The translations under genes were made by a program, and so were the position numbers. This document shows, in pieces, positions 18,337 through 28,113 of a DNA stretch of 64,000 nucleotides. How positions within the stretch are numbered: position 1 is the first letter of the stretch; every line of letters starts with the position of its first letter. The stretch lies in the NCBI GenBank assembly GCA_007244375.1, contig SCVW01000030.1:1-64000 (forward strand), written 5' to 3'. The notes under the pieces are model-generated. The model saw only the letters and a list, made by a program, of their open reading frames with translations, was not told where the DNA came from and ran no database searches. The stretch comes from Smithella sp. (GTDB lineage: Bacteria; Desulfobacterota; Syntrophia; Syntrophales; Smithellaceae).

Positions 18337-18806
18337 GAAAAATGTTATTATATGTAATTAATTTTGTTTAATTCGTACCGGAAAGAATTCGAAAATTTTA
18401 GGTACTAGTGTTAAGATTATTATATTGAGAAATCATACAGGCAGGGCGTATTCTCACTTTTGTATGCAACCAGTAAAAGAAATCTATAAATTACCGTGTG
18501 CGAAAACCATGATTGAATAATCTGTAAAAAAATCATAGTGATTTTTATGAAATCAGGTTTAGTTATCTTCGTAGAATTTTTTATTCAGTACAGATTCTAC
18601 TGTCCGGCGTTGAGTTGAAAGTAACGGCGAAAATTGCTGCATACAGTTACACATTAACAGGCTCCGTATTTATTGCAGACTTATAGAAAAAGGAAAAATA
18701 AACTGAAGGGACGTCGTAGCAGTAATTATTTGTAATTGTTCGTTTTTGCAGATTAGTTTTATAAATATATTTTCTTTTTGGAGAGAATGAATTCGGTGAT
18801 CTGGTT
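18337..18806. other. 470-base AT-rich intergenic stretch, nothing assigned
   Basis: No convincing coding frame lies between the first sulfotransferase and the next transferase. There is an 8-bp AT-only hairpin at 18528-18546 without a G/C stem, and an inverted GTAGAAT/ATTCTAC pair around 18570-18600. The stretch could carry a promoter for the downstream sulfotransferase group, but I see no strong -35/-10 pair. Confidence 0.5.
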
Positions 18807-19679
18807 ATGAAATGGTGGGAGAAATTGCGGTTTAGAAACGTAAGCAATGTGGGCATGCTCTCAAAGCCAAATTCCAATAAACATATTGTAGCATTACTGG
18901 CTGTCAGAAACGAAGCTTTTTATTTAGAGCGTTGTCTTGAACACTTATTTGCGCAGGGGATAGAAACATATATAATAGATAATGAATCTACTGATGATAC
19001 GATAGAGATTGCAAAAAAATATATTGGTCGTGGCGTGTTTCATATTGAAACACAACCGTTTCTTGGTTTTTTTGACTGGGCCAATTTGCTGTCTCACAAG
19101 GAACAGCTATCCCAAAAAATTGATGCTGATTGGTTTATACATGTGGATGCAGATGAAATACGCGAAGCGCCTGCACCTTTTAGAACCTTGTATGAAGGTA
19201 TTATGAAAGTTGATGGTGAAGGGTATAACGCTATTAACTTTGATGAATTTGTTTTCCTGCCTACAACTGATGGTGAATCTTTTGAAGGAACGGATTATAT
19301 TAAGAAAATGAAGTACTATTATTTTTTCAATCCCGGATTTTTTCGGCGTGTAAATGCATGGAAAAATATTGGGCAAAAAGTGGATTTGGTATCTTCAGGT
19401 GGACACAGGGTAGAATTTAGGGGCATAAAGATATATCCACAAAACTTCATATTACGCCATTACATAGCTTTGAGCAGAGGTCATATCATTAGCAAATACG
19501 GTACAGAGCGTATTTATTCTCAAGAGGAAGTTGAAAAACGTGGTTGGCATGGCCAGAGGGCTGGCTTCAATGCTGCGCTATTACAACTTCCGGATAAGCG
19601 TCAATTGAAAATGCTTGCTAATAATAATGCTTGGGATAGGTCTGTACCATGGAAGAAGCATACTTTTTGGGGAACATAA
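18807..19679 (+). CDS. Glycosyltransferase family 2 (GT2_4-type)
   Basis: A 290-residue transferase of the GT2_4-like subgroup: IVALLAVRNEAFYLERCLEH near residue 28, IIDNESTDDT near residue 55, and the metal-binding FIHVDADEIREAP near residue 109. A C-terminal LRHYIALSRGHIISKY is also usual in this group. It sits directly before two sulfotransferases (6-base gap), so it may add the sugar that they sulfate. The true start may be the Met at residue 17, as the first residues are basic and not conserved-looking. Confidence 0.83.
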   Translation: MKWWEKLRFRNVSNVGMLSKPNSNKHIVALLAVRNEAFYLERCLEHLFAQGIETYIIDNESTDDTIEIAKKYIGRGVFHIETQPFLGFFDWANLLSHKEQLSQKIDADWFIHVDADEIREAPAPFRTLYEGIMKVDGEGYNAINFDEFVFLPTTDGESFEGTDYIKKMKYYYFFNPGFFRRVNAWKNIGQKVDLVSSGGHRVEFRGIKIYPQNFILRHYIALSRGHIISKYGTERIYSQEEVEKRGWHGQRAGFNAALLQLPDKRQLKMLANNNAWDRSVPWKKHTFWGT

Positions 19680-19685
19680 AAAATA

Positions 19686-20555
19686 ATGATTGAATTGCCT
19701 AAACCATTTATTGTTGGTGTAAGTCGTTCAGGTACGACTCTATTAAGATTGATGTTTGATGCACATCCTGATATGACAATTCCACCAGAAACTCATTTTA
19801 TCAGACGCTTAAATTTGCAGTGTGAGCGTAAAGATTTTTTTTCAATTGTAACATCGGAAGTAACATGGGCGGATTTTCACATTGATAAAACTGATTTCAA
19901 ACAAGCTTTAAGCAGGATAAAGCCTTTCTCAGTAACGGAAGGCTTACGATGTTTTTATCGCCTTTATGCCCAGAAACATGGGAAAAAATACGTAGGAGAC
20001 AAAACACCAGTTTATTCTCAAAGCATGATAACCATACAGAGAATGTTGCCGGAAGCTCGCTTTATTCATTTGATTAGAGACGGGCGAGACGTTGCTCTTT
20101 CACAAAAGGGATTATGGTTCGGACCTGGTGATAATATCGATGCAGCCGCTGAGTTTTGGGTATCAAGAATACAACTTGCCCGTGAGCAGGCTCCGTTATT
20201 AAAATATTACATGGAAGTTAAGTTTGAAGAATTAATACTTGATCCAACAAATATATTAATAAACGTTTGTAATTTTCTAGAAATACCTTTTTCGGAACAA
20301 ATGTTAAGCTACTATATAAATGCTAAGGAACGTCTCAACGAATTGGAAGATCATTATCATGCTGGTAGATCTTTACTTATTAAAAAGGAAGATTTGCTAT
20401 CGCTATTCAAGTTGACAGAAAAAAGTCCGGACAGAAACCGAGTATTTTGTTGGAAAAATCAAATGCCCGAAACCGACCAGATATCTTACGAAAAGATTGC
20501 CGGCAGGTTATTAGCAGATTTGGGTTATGAAACTCGTTTTACAGAATTCTTATGA
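19686..20555 (+). CDS. Sulfotransferase (PAPS-dependent)
   Basis: A 289-residue carbohydrate sulfotransferase. FIVGVSRSGTTLLRLMFDAHP (residues 8 onward) is the 5'-phosphosulfate-binding loop with the usual RSGTT, and ARFIHLIRDGRDVALSQKG (about residues 119-137) is the 3'-phosphate-binding region. Both match the Sulfotransfer_3 type. Its stop overlaps the start of the next sulfotransferase (ATGA at 20552-20555), indicating translational coupling of two enzymes that probably act on the same glycan. Confidence 0.9.
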   Translation: MIELPKPFIVGVSRSGTTLLRLMFDAHPDMTIPPETHFIRRLNLQCERKDFFSIVTSEVTWADFHIDKTDFKQALSRIKPFSVTEGLRCFYRLYAQKHGKKYVGDKTPVYSQSMITIQRMLPEARFIHLIRDGRDVALSQKGLWFGPGDNIDAAAEFWVSRIQLAREQAPLLKYYMEVKFEELILDPTNILINVCNFLEIPFSEQMLSYYINAKERLNELEDHYHAGRSLLIKKEDLLSLFKLTEKSPDRNRVFCWKNQMPETDQISYEKIAGRLLADLGYETRFTEFL

Positions 20556-21367
20556 AGAAGAATATTTCAATCATTATTGGTGGATTTTACCGTTCTGGAA
20601 CAAGTTTGTTGAGGAGATTGCTCGATTCCCATAGTCGTATTCATTGTGGCCCAGAGGTTAAATTCTTTAGAGATTTCTATGGCGATTATCAAAAAGATGA
20701 ACTTCGCCATGTGCGGCTGTTTAGTACGCTTGCGACACTGGGGCTGACGGAGGAAGAAATGCTTTCCATTTTTGGTCAGGCTTTTGTAAAAAGTCACGAA
20801 ATTGCTGCCAGCAAAGCCAATAAAGTTCGTTGGGCAGACAAGAATCCCGAAAATGTTCTTTATCTGAGACAGTGGGATCAATTGCTTCCGGATGGCTTTA
20901 TTTTTCTTCGGATTTTGAGAGATCCTCTTGATACTTTAGCGTCTCTTAAAGAAATTGGATTTCATAAGACAGTTCCGGCAGATTTTGCCGATAAGGTTCG
21001 TCTATTAAAGAATTTTCTGGATGTTGGTGAAGCTTACGTGGTAGAAAATTCCGAGAGAAGTGTGACACTACACTATGAAAGTATTGTACAATCTCCACTC
21101 ACTACTCTTGAATATTTGTTTTCATGGTTAGGGGAAACATTTAAGCCTGAAGTTTTAGAAAGGTTCAGTTTGTTAGAGCGTGGAGAAGGTATCGAAGATC
21201 CAAAAGTTAAAATGAGTCAAAATATTCATGCTCATAGTATCGGGAGATGGCGTCGTGATCTTACAAAAAGGGAAATTTACATTGCCCGGTCCATTCTTTA
21301 TGAAAAGAACGAGATATCTTCTAAGAGAAAAAAGTATTTTCCCCTTAGTTTTTTCAGTATAAAATAA
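20552..21367 (+). CDS. Sulfotransferase (PAPS-dependent)
   Basis: A 271-residue sulfotransferase. IIGGFYRSGTSLLRRLLDSH (residues 8-27) is the PAPS 5'-phosphosulfate loop, and FIFLRILRDPLDTLASLKEI (about residues 115-134) the 3'-phosphate site. It differs enough from its neighbour to suggest a different acceptor position. It starts within the stop of the preceding sulfotransferase. Confidence 0.9.
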   Translation: MKKNISIIIGGFYRSGTSLLRRLLDSHSRIHCGPEVKFFRDFYGDYQKDELRHVRLFSTLATLGLTEEEMLSIFGQAFVKSHEIAASKANKVRWADKNPENVLYLRQWDQLLPDGFIFLRILRDPLDTLASLKEIGFHKTVPADFADKVRLLKNFLDVGEAYVVENSERSVTLHYESIVQSPLTTLEYLFSWLGETFKPEVLERFSLLERGEGIEDPKVKMSQNIHAHSIGRWRRDLTKREIYIARSILYEKNEISSKRKKYFPLSFFSIK

Positions 21368-21464
21368 TTGCAATTTAATATCATTGATCAGAGAAAAGTT
21401 ACATTTTAAGTTTTTTAAATTATTTCCTGAATATTTTAAATTAATTTGAGAAGAAAAAATCGGT

Positions 21465-22466
21465 ATGAAGCAAAAAGCGATAGTGATTTTGGGTATGCAT
21501 CGTAGCGGTACGTCTGCTTTTGCTGGCGTCCTTTCTATGCTCGGCATAAATTTTGGCAGCAATCTGATGCCTCCCGCTTTTGATAATGAAAAGGGGTATT
21601 TTGAGAACATAGATATTTACAATGTCAATGAAACAATTTTATCATCTCTTGGTTCGTCATGGGATAGTTTGTTTGCTCTGCCGTCCCAATGGTGGCTGAA
21701 CACTAATTTGAATATCTATAAAGATGAAATCCGGGATATTCTCCGGCAGGAGTTTGAATCCAGTGAAATTTTTGGTGTTAAAGACCCACGACTGAGTTGG
21801 TTGTTTCCTTTGTGGCGGGAGATTCTGGATAGCTTGAATATTGAGTATCACATAATCATTCCGGTCCGGAATCCTCTGGAAGTGGCCATGTCACTGGCGA
21901 AAAGAAATAATTTTTCCCTGGAAAAGGGGACGCTACTCTGGACAAGTTATAATCTTGAAGCCGAACAACAAACGCGTAAATATCCGAGATTAATATTGTC
22001 CTATAATAAATTGCTGGAGTGTCCTAAAGATGTTGTCAAGTTTATTGCGGATAAGTTAAAGATTAATTATCCGTGGGATAGTCTTACCGCAATGTCTGAT
22101 ATTGATAATTTCCTCGAACCTACTTTAAGGCATCATGATTTTAATTTTGCTATTGAAGAGAAACGACTGCTCAATTACATTTTTAAACTATACAAGTCGC
22201 TACTGGATTTATCCGGCTTTCATGACATAGCATTACCCTCTACACACGCCATAGATGATCTGGCTGCAGAATTTATCAACATGCGCAATTACTTTTATAC
22301 CTTTGAATTGCAGGACGAAATGAAAAATACTTTAAAGATGAAAAAGCAGCTTGAACAAATTCAACAAAAAATCCATAGCATGGAAAATTCGTTCTCTTGG
22401 AAAATAACAGCACCTTTACGTTCAGTAAAAACATATTTCAATAGAATAAGTAAATACCACTTGTAA
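21465..22466 (+). CDS. Sulfotransferase-like protein with C-terminal coiled coil
   Basis: About 333 residues. AIVILGMHRSGTSAFAGVLS (from residue 4) is the phosphosulfate loop, FGVKDPRLSWLFPLW a family motif at about residue 104, and IIPVRNPLEVAMSLAKRN the 3'-phosphate region. After the catalytic core, a polar and heptad-like segment (about residues 285-315) ends in SFSWKITAPLRSVKTYF, a tail seen at the ends of many glycan-assembly enzymes. It may help to tether the enzyme to the assembly machinery. Confidence 0.83.
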   Translation: MKQKAIVILGMHRSGTSAFAGVLSMLGINFGSNLMPPAFDNEKGYFENIDIYNVNETILSSLGSSWDSLFALPSQWWLNTNLNIYKDEIRDILRQEFESSEIFGVKDPRLSWLFPLWREILDSLNIEYHIIIPVRNPLEVAMSLAKRNNFSLEKGTLLWTSYNLEAEQQTRKYPRLILSYNKLLECPKDVVKFIADKLKINYPWDSLTAMSDIDNFLEPTLRHHDFNFAIEEKRLLNYIFKLYKSLLDLSGFHDIALPSTHAIDDLAAEFINMRNYFYTFELQDEMKNTLKMKKQLEQIQQKIHSMENSFSWKITAPLRSVKTYFNRISKYHL

Positions 22467-22476
22467 ATGATTAATC

Positions 22477-22722
22477 TTGCCGCAATTATATTATGCACTT
22501 GCTCTTATGATCAGAAGAGTAGTGGTAAAATTCTTGTTGCCGGTTCCGCGGCCGTTCTTGAAAGACATATCTTCGTATCCGCATAATCCTCACAAAGAAG
22601 AACTTGGTCAATTATATGATTCAAATATATATAAATTATTCTATGACGATATAGTTGATTTACATTTTCTAGGGATACAGAGAGAAGCGGAAAAACCGTC
22701 AGCATCTCATCAACCAGTCTGA
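22477..22722 (+). CDS. Uncharacterised 81-residue ORF, doubtful
   Basis: A TTG-started frame fills the gap between the last sulfotransferase and the large fusion protein. The product has a short hydrophobic basic stretch (MIRRVVVKFLLPVPRPFL) and an acidic second half, and I recognise no family. A shorter ATG start exists at 22507. In related proteins, the SWKITAPLR tail is followed by a similar hydrophobic linker that runs into an RgpF-type domain, so this could be a degraded linker fragment. Confidence 0.28.
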   Translation: MPQLYYALALMIRRVVVKFLLPVPRPFLKDISSYPHNPHKEELGQLYDSNIYKLFYDDIVDLHFLGIQREAEKPSASHQPV

Positions 22723-22737
22723 GGAAGTAAAGAGACA

Positions 22738-25700
22738 GTGGGCTTAGCGGTTAAGGCGGATATGACTCTTGTCACAAGTCCTTTGAAAAAAAATAATCAA
22801 CAGAAAAATTCCGAATATTCCTGTACATATCGTTTCTACTATTATATTAAGGCAACTATGCTTAATGTATTTTCAAAAATAAAAAATATAATAATGATAT
22901 TTATGTTATTGCCGAGTATTGTCCGGTGTGGCGGAGGAATGTTTTACAGTGCCGGTAAAGCTTTGCGTGTTTTTTTAAGGGAAGGATGGGAAGGGGTTAA
23001 ACAACGTATACTTTTTGTAGATGGCTTTCAAAATAAATTATTTATTCATAATACGAAAAACGACATTGGTTTAACAGCATTTAATAACAATTCTTATCGG
23101 GAGCCGGTACTTTTGCTTCCTTTTGACTTTCCTCAGCAGGATACTAATCAGGATAAAAGGATTGCCGTTATTCTGCATGCGTTTCATATAAATCTTGTGC
23201 CGGAATTTTGTCGCTATTTGAAAAATATTTGTCATCAGTTTGATTTATTTGTGTCAACGGATACAGAATCCAAGGCTGATTTTCTGCAAAAAGCTTTTGC
23301 CGGTATTACGTCAGGCATTCTGGATGTGCGCGTAGTTCAAAACCGGGGCAGGGATATAGCGCCAAAATTGATAACCTTTCGGGATGTTTATGAATCACAC
23401 ACTATGATACTACACCTGCATACTAAAGCATCCTTTCAAAATGCAGATCTTGCAGGATGGCTTGATTTTATTCTCAAGTGTCTGCTTGGTTCTCCTGCTA
23501 TTGTAAAGAGCGTTTTGGAAACATTTGATCGAGTTCCTCAACTTGGTATATTGGCACCGCGCACCTTTCCGATAGTGCGGTCCTACATGAATTGGGGCGT
23601 TAACTTCGAGTGTGCCCGCGCTGTTGCCGCAAGAATGGGTATCGCTATTACACCGGATAGTCCCCTCGATTTTCCAGCAGGCTCCATGTTTTGGGTGCGT
23701 TCCGCTGCGCTAAAGCCTTTGCTTGATTTAGGCCTTACGTTTGATGATTTTCCCGAGGAAATTGGGCAGGTAGACGGCACATTGGCTCATGCTATTGAAC
23801 GGCTTTATTTTTATTCTTGCGAAAAGGCAGGATTACGTTGGATCCATGCTGGAGATGATACAAATATTCAATCCCTGGAATATCTCTTTGTCGCTAGAGA
23901 TCATACTGATCTGGAGCGCTGTGCAAGCGATCAGATGCCGGCATTGTTGATGCCAGGGATCTATCCAAGGCCAACGGGCGTTGCTCAAATTACACGATTA
24001 AATGAAACGGCCTTAAAACAAACATTCCGTGATTGTTGTAAAAAGGATATGGAAGCGTTTTTCTCCGGTAATGGACATATTAATCTGCCTGTATCAGATA
24101 ATCCTAAATTATCCGTCATAATGGTATTGTTTAATCAGGCCGAATTGACTTTTCATTGTTTACAGTCCTTACAATCTGTGCTTGACGTGCCTGCTGAAGT
24201 TATTATTGTGGATAACGCCTCATCTGATCGTACGGCTGAATTGCTGGCCCGTGTGAACGGAGCTCGTATTCTGAAAAATTCTGTTAATCAACACTTTCTG
24301 CATGGAGTGAATACAGGTGCTGAATATGCTCGGGGAAAATACTTGCTTCTTCTTAACAATGACACGCGTGTAAAAAGGGGCTCAATTTCTACAGCCTCTC
24401 GTCGCCTTGATGAGAAGTCGGATATAGGCGCAGTCGGTGGGAAGATAATTTCTTTGAATGGAGTATTGCAGGAAGCCGGCAGTATTATATGGCGTGATGG
24501 TTCCTGTATCGGTTACGGACGCGGGTGTGATCCGGGTAAAACAGAGTTTCAGTTTTGCAGAGACGTAGATTATTGTTCGGGTGCTTTTCTAATGGTTAAA
24601 CGTAATCTGTTTGAACGTCTTAAACGTTTCGATACATCCTTCGCTCCGGCGTATTATGAGGAGACTGATCTCTGCATGCGAATTCACGAAGCAGGTTTTC
24701 GGGTAGTTTACGATCCGGAAGTTGAGATAATGCATTTTGAATCTGGTAGCTCGGTTGAAATAAATACGGAGAATACAATGATACAGCGAAACAGGGTAAT
24801 TTTCACTGAACGCCACAGTCATTTGCTTAATGTACATCACTTTTCATCAGAGACACGACATCTCGAAGCGCGGATGCGAAGGAAAAACAATGGTCGTGTG
24901 CTGGTTGTGGATGATCGTGTACCTTTTTCAAGTCTTGGTTCAGGTTACCCCAGAGCCGCCAATGTTCTCAAAGCGCTTATCAAGGCCGGTTTGTTTGTGA
25001 CTTTTTATCCGTTAATTTTCCCCTATATAAGGTTTACAGAAGCGTATACCGTTTTCTCTCGTGAAATGGAAATTATTGCCGGGTATGGTCGCATGGAGTT
25101 GGTTGAATTTTTGCGAAGTCGTTCAGGCTATTATGATGCAGTAATTGTAAGTCGTCCACACAACATGGAGATTTATAGCGAGGCCTGCCGTGTCGTGCCG
25201 GAATTTCCTGATCAAACCACGCTTATCTATGATGCAGAAGCAATTTTTGCAGCGAGAGAACTTCTTCACCCGGAAAAATCCAACGACAAAATGTACAGGA
25301 AGAGTGTTCAACAAAAGATTGAAAAAGAGATTGCTTTGGCAACCCGGGCGGAGATAATAGTGACAGTAAACGATAGAGAGGCTGAAATGTTCCGAGCTGC
25401 GGGTCATAAAGATGTTCGTGTCATCGGACATTCTCTTGATGTTATTCCTACGGAGCGGTCTTTTGCGTTACGTCGGGATTTTCTTTTTGTGGGGGCACTT
25501 GATGATAACGATTCTCCAAACACAGATTCTCTGGTATGGTTCGTAAAAGAGGTGATGCCCCTACTGGATTGTCTTATCGGTGTAGATTATGTGCTTAATG
25601 TTGTCGGACGTAACCAAGCTCCGAAGGTGCGAGAATTAGCTGGTAAACGTGTAAGACTTCTGGGGCGTCTTGAAGATATTCGCGAACTTTACGACCAATC

Positions 25701-26082
25701 CCGCGTTTTTATTGCGCCCACGCGATACGCGGGAGGTATACCGATTAAAGTATATGAAGCCGCGTCAATGGGACTACCGGTTGTGGCGACAAGTTTGCTT
25801 GGCCGGCAATTGTCCTGGGCTGATAAGATGGAGTTACTTACTGCCGATAATCCTGAAGATTTCGCTGAGGCCTGCCAGTGTCTGTATGAGAGCCCAGAAC
25901 AGTGGACTAATATACGTAAGGCTGCTCTTGTAAGAGTTGCTCAGGATTGCAGACAGGAGAGTTTTGAAGAAAAAATCCGAAATTTAATGCACGATAAAAT
26001 TGGTAACTTCCCAAAAGTCAAAAATCGCTTTGAAGAGTCAAGATATCTGAAAGCAAATGCAAATATTGCTGCAGCGGTTTGA
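22738..26082 (+). CDS. Giant RgpF - GT2 - GT4 fusion glycosyltransferase
   Basis: A 1114-residue three-domain enzyme. Residues ~140-400 match the rhamnan-synthesis protein F family (IAVILHAFHINLVPEFCRYL, VVQNRGRDIAPKLITF, ILHLHTKAS, FPAGSMFWVR). Residues ~457-680 are a GT2 domain (LSVIMVLFNQ, VIIVDNASSD, LLLLNNDTR, YEETDLCMRIHEAGF). Residues ~718-1080 are a GT4 domain (FLFVGALDD, then APTRYAGGIPIKVYEAASMG). It probably polymerises or decorates a rhamnose-type chain at the cytoplasmic face, with several linkages made by one chain. GTG 22738 is used; an ATG at 22762 is also possible. The first ~90 residues resemble the GGG...KALRVFLREGWEGVKQR linker usual before RgpF domains. Confidence 0.88.
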   Translation: MGLAVKADMTLVTSPLKKNNQQKNSEYSCTYRFYYYIKATMLNVFSKIKNIIMIFMLLPSIVRCGGGMFYSAGKALRVFLREGWEGVKQRILFVDGFQNKLFIHNTKNDIGLTAFNNNSYREPVLLLPFDFPQQDTNQDKRIAVILHAFHINLVPEFCRYLKNICHQFDLFVSTDTESKADFLQKAFAGITSGILDVRVVQNRGRDIAPKLITFRDVYESHTMILHLHTKASFQNADLAGWLDFILKCLLGSPAIVKSVLETFDRVPQLGILAPRTFPIVRSYMNWGVNFECARAVAARMGIAITPDSPLDFPAGSMFWVRSAALKPLLDLGLTFDDFPEEIGQVDGTLAHAIERLYFYSCEKAGLRWIHAGDDTNIQSLEYLFVARDHTDLERCASDQMPALLMPGIYPRPTGVAQITRLNETALKQTFRDCCKKDMEAFFSGNGHINLPVSDNPKLSVIMVLFNQAELTFHCLQSLQSVLDVPAEVIIVDNASSDRTAELLARVNGARILKNSVNQHFLHGVNTGAEYARGKYLLLLNNDTRVKRGSISTASRRLDEKSDIGAVGGKIISLNGVLQEAGSIIWRDGSCIGYGRGCDPGKTEFQFCRDVDYCSGAFLMVKRNLFERLKRFDTSFAPAYYEETDLCMRIHEAGFRVVYDPEVEIMHFESGSSVEINTENTMIQRNRVIFTERHSHLLNVHHFSSETRHLEARMRRKNNGRVLVVDDRVPFSSLGSGYPRAANVLKALIKAGLFVTFYPLIFPYIRFTEAYTVFSREMEIIAGYGRMELVEFLRSRSGYYDAVIVSRPHNMEIYSEACRVVPEFPDQTTLIYDAEAIFAARELLHPEKSNDKMYRKSVQQKIEKEIALATRAEIIVTVNDREAEMFRAAGHKDVRVIGHSLDVIPTERSFALRRDFLFVGALDDNDSPNTDSLVWFVKEVMPLLDCLIGVDYVLNVVGRNQAPKVRELAGKRVRLLGRLEDIRELYDQSRVFIAPTRYAGGIPIKVYEAASMGLPVVATSLLGRQLSWADKMELLTADNPEDFAEACQCLYESPEQWTNIRKAALVRVAQDCRQESFEEKIRNLMHDKIGNFPKVKNRFEESRYLKANANIAAAV

Positions 26083-26217
26083 GGAGATAAATTCAATACT
26101 GGCCGTGAAAGTTACAAGATTTAAATTGTCTAACACAATAAACTTAAAATAATATATAAAAAATAGTTCTGCTATATATTTTAATGGCGGTACAATATAA
26201 AAAGGCATAGTTTTTTT

Positions 26218-27207
26218 GTGAAAAAAAAGGTTGCTATTTTAATAGTGAACTGGAAATCATCGGATATGCTCCTGCGTTGTCTGGAGTGTATTGTCAGGCA
26301 AAAATCTGTAGCGCCGGACATATTTGTTCTGGATAATGGTAGTAATGATCCTATAGCAGAAAGTTATTGCAGCAGATTTCCCGCAGTGCAATTTTCCAAA
26401 AGTGAAATAAATATTGGTTTTGCAGCTGGAAATAACCTGCTCTTTCAGAAAACCAAAGGATATGAATGGATAGCGCTGGTAAACCCTGATGCGTTTCTGG
26501 AACCAGATTGGTTAAGCAAGATGATTTCTGCTGCAAATTCTCATCCGGAATATTCTTTCTTTGCATCTCGTCTTATTCAATCTGCAAATCATGAGATTCT
26601 TGACGGTGATGGCGATACGATGCATTTGTCCGGGTGGGCTTGGCGAAAAGGTAACTGTGAGCCGGTTCCTAATGACGTACTTGAACCTTATGAAGTATTT
26701 TCTGCCTGTGCAGCAGCAGCTCTATATCAGCGAAATGTGTTTGAATCGGTAGGCGGATTTGATGAAGATTTCTTTTGCTATTTTGAGGATGTCGATTTAG
26801 GTTTCCGGATGCGTTTGGCTGGCCATCGTTGTCTTTTTGTACCTGCTGCTGTTGCTTATCATGTAGGGGCGGCGACCACGGGCGATCGACATGGAGATTT
26901 TGCAGTTTACCACGGTCACAGGAATATGTTATGGACATACGTGAAGAACATGCCTGGCGTGCTTTTTTGGCTGCTGCTTCCGGCACATATCGTAGTAAAC
27001 ATTGTGACAATAGTTTGGTTTTCTTTGCGTGGGCAAGCCAAAGTTATCTTGAGGGCAAAATGGGACGCGCTATGTGGTATTTCCCGTATGTGGAAAAAAC
27101 GGAGTGACATTCAGGGAAAGCGTATCGCTTCCGTTGGTGAAATTTGGAAGATTCTGGATAAAAGTTTTTTCCCCCGCTTGTCACAATTCCGCTGGAGGTC
27201 TTATTAA
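26218..27207 (+). CDS. Glycosyltransferase family 2 (rhamnosyltransferase-like)
   Basis: A 329-residue GT2 enzyme of the WbbL/RfbN type: VAILIVNWKSSDMLLRCLE, FVLDNGSND, NIGFAAGNN and LVNPDAFLEPDWL in the first 110 residues, then GGFDEDFFCYFEDVDLGFRM at about residue 178. A hydrophobic segment near residues 255-277 probably binds the membrane. GTG 26218 is the start used. It precedes another GT2 with no gap, so the two probably act in sequence. The 135 bases before it are AT-rich and hold nothing assigned. Confidence 0.87.
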   Translation: MKKKVAILIVNWKSSDMLLRCLECIVRQKSVAPDIFVLDNGSNDPIAESYCSRFPAVQFSKSEINIGFAAGNNLLFQKTKGYEWIALVNPDAFLEPDWLSKMISAANSHPEYSFFASRLIQSANHEILDGDGDTMHLSGWAWRKGNCEPVPNDVLEPYEVFSACAAAALYQRNVFESVGGFDEDFFCYFEDVDLGFRMRLAGHRCLFVPAAVAYHVGAATTGDRHGDFAVYHGHRNMLWTYVKNMPGVLFWLLLPAHIVVNIVTIVWFSLRGQAKVILRAKWDALCGISRMWKKRSDIQGKRIASVGEIWKILDKSFFPRLSQFRWRSY

Positions 27208-28113
27208 TTGCCGAAGATATCCGTTATCATTGTCAACTACAATGCCGGTTCTATACTGGCTGAAGCTGTAAATTTTCTTTTGAACTCGGGTCCTGTTGCC
27301 CAAGTAATCGTAGTTGATAACGGATCTACTGATCACAGTATGGGATCTATTGAGAATCTGGCACTTTCGCAATCTCATTTGATATGCATTCGCAATAATA
27401 AAAATCTTGGTTTTGCCAAGGCTTGTAATATAGGTGTAACCGCTGCCGGGGAAAGTGAATATTTGCTTTTTTTGAATCCGGATTGTCTGCCTGCGCAAGA
27501 TGCTCTGGAGAAATTATTGATTTGCATGAAATCATCACAGCAAACGGGGATGGCCGGACCGCTGGTTCTCAATCCTGATGGTACAGAACAACCGGGAGGG
27601 CGACGCGCCGTGCCAACACCATGGAGGTCTTTCGTTCGAGTCTTTGGCTTTTTCAATTTTCGCAAACGCTATCCCACACTTTTCTCGGATTTTCTGCTTC
27701 ATCATCAGCCACTTCCGGATGTTCCTGTTGAGGTTGAAGCTATTTCCGGATCATGTATGCTGGTAAATCGTACGGCGCTGAAAGATGTCGGTCTGTTGGA
27801 TGAAGGGTATTTTCTGCATTGTGAAGATCTGGACTGGTGCATGCGTTTTCGTCAAAAAGGTTGGAAAATAATGTTTGTTCCTGATGCTCATGTAACTCAT
27901 CATCAAGGGACATGCAGTAAAACGAGGCCTATTTTTGTGGAATGGCATAAACACAAAGGTATGATGCGCTTCTATGGTAAATTTTTCCGTCATCAGTATC
28001 CGGGTGTCTTGATGCTGGTGGTGGCAACAGGGGTGTGGTTAAGATTCGGCGCGATGGCCGTTTCTTATAGCATCCGTCGTGCCGGAGAAAGGTTGCTGCA
28101 TGGTTGGTTATAG
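27208..28113 (+). CDS. Glycosyltransferase family 2 (rhamnosyltransferase-like)
   Basis: A 301-residue GT2 enzyme related to the one before it: ISVIIVNYNAGSILAEAV, VIVVDNGSTDHS, NLGFAKACN and LFLNPDCLPA, then GLLDEGYFLHCEDLDWCMRF (about residue 196). The TTG start at 27208 follows the previous stop directly and is served by GGAGG at 27194-27198, a well-placed ribosome-binding site. The combined region 22738-28113 therefore encodes at least four transferase active sites in a row. Confidence 0.88.
   Translation: MPKISVIIVNYNAGSILAEAVNFLLNSGPVAQVIVVDNGSTDHSMGSIENLALSQSHLICIRNNKNLGFAKACNIGVTAAGESEYLLFLNPDCLPAQDALEKLLICMKSSQQTGMAGPLVLNPDGTEQPGGRRAVPTPWRSFVRVFGFFNFRKRYPTLFSDFLLHHQPLPDVPVEVEAISGSCMLVNRTALKDVGLLDEGYFLHCEDLDWCMRFRQKGWKIMFVPDAHVTHHQGTCSKTRPIFVEWHKHKGMMRFYGKFFRHQYPGVLMLVVATGVWLRFGAMAVSYSIRRAGERLLHGWL

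Noticed and set aside
18528-18546. Hairpin AAAAATCA-TAG-TGATTTTT as a terminator
   Set aside because: The stem is almost all A/T and short, without a stable GC part.
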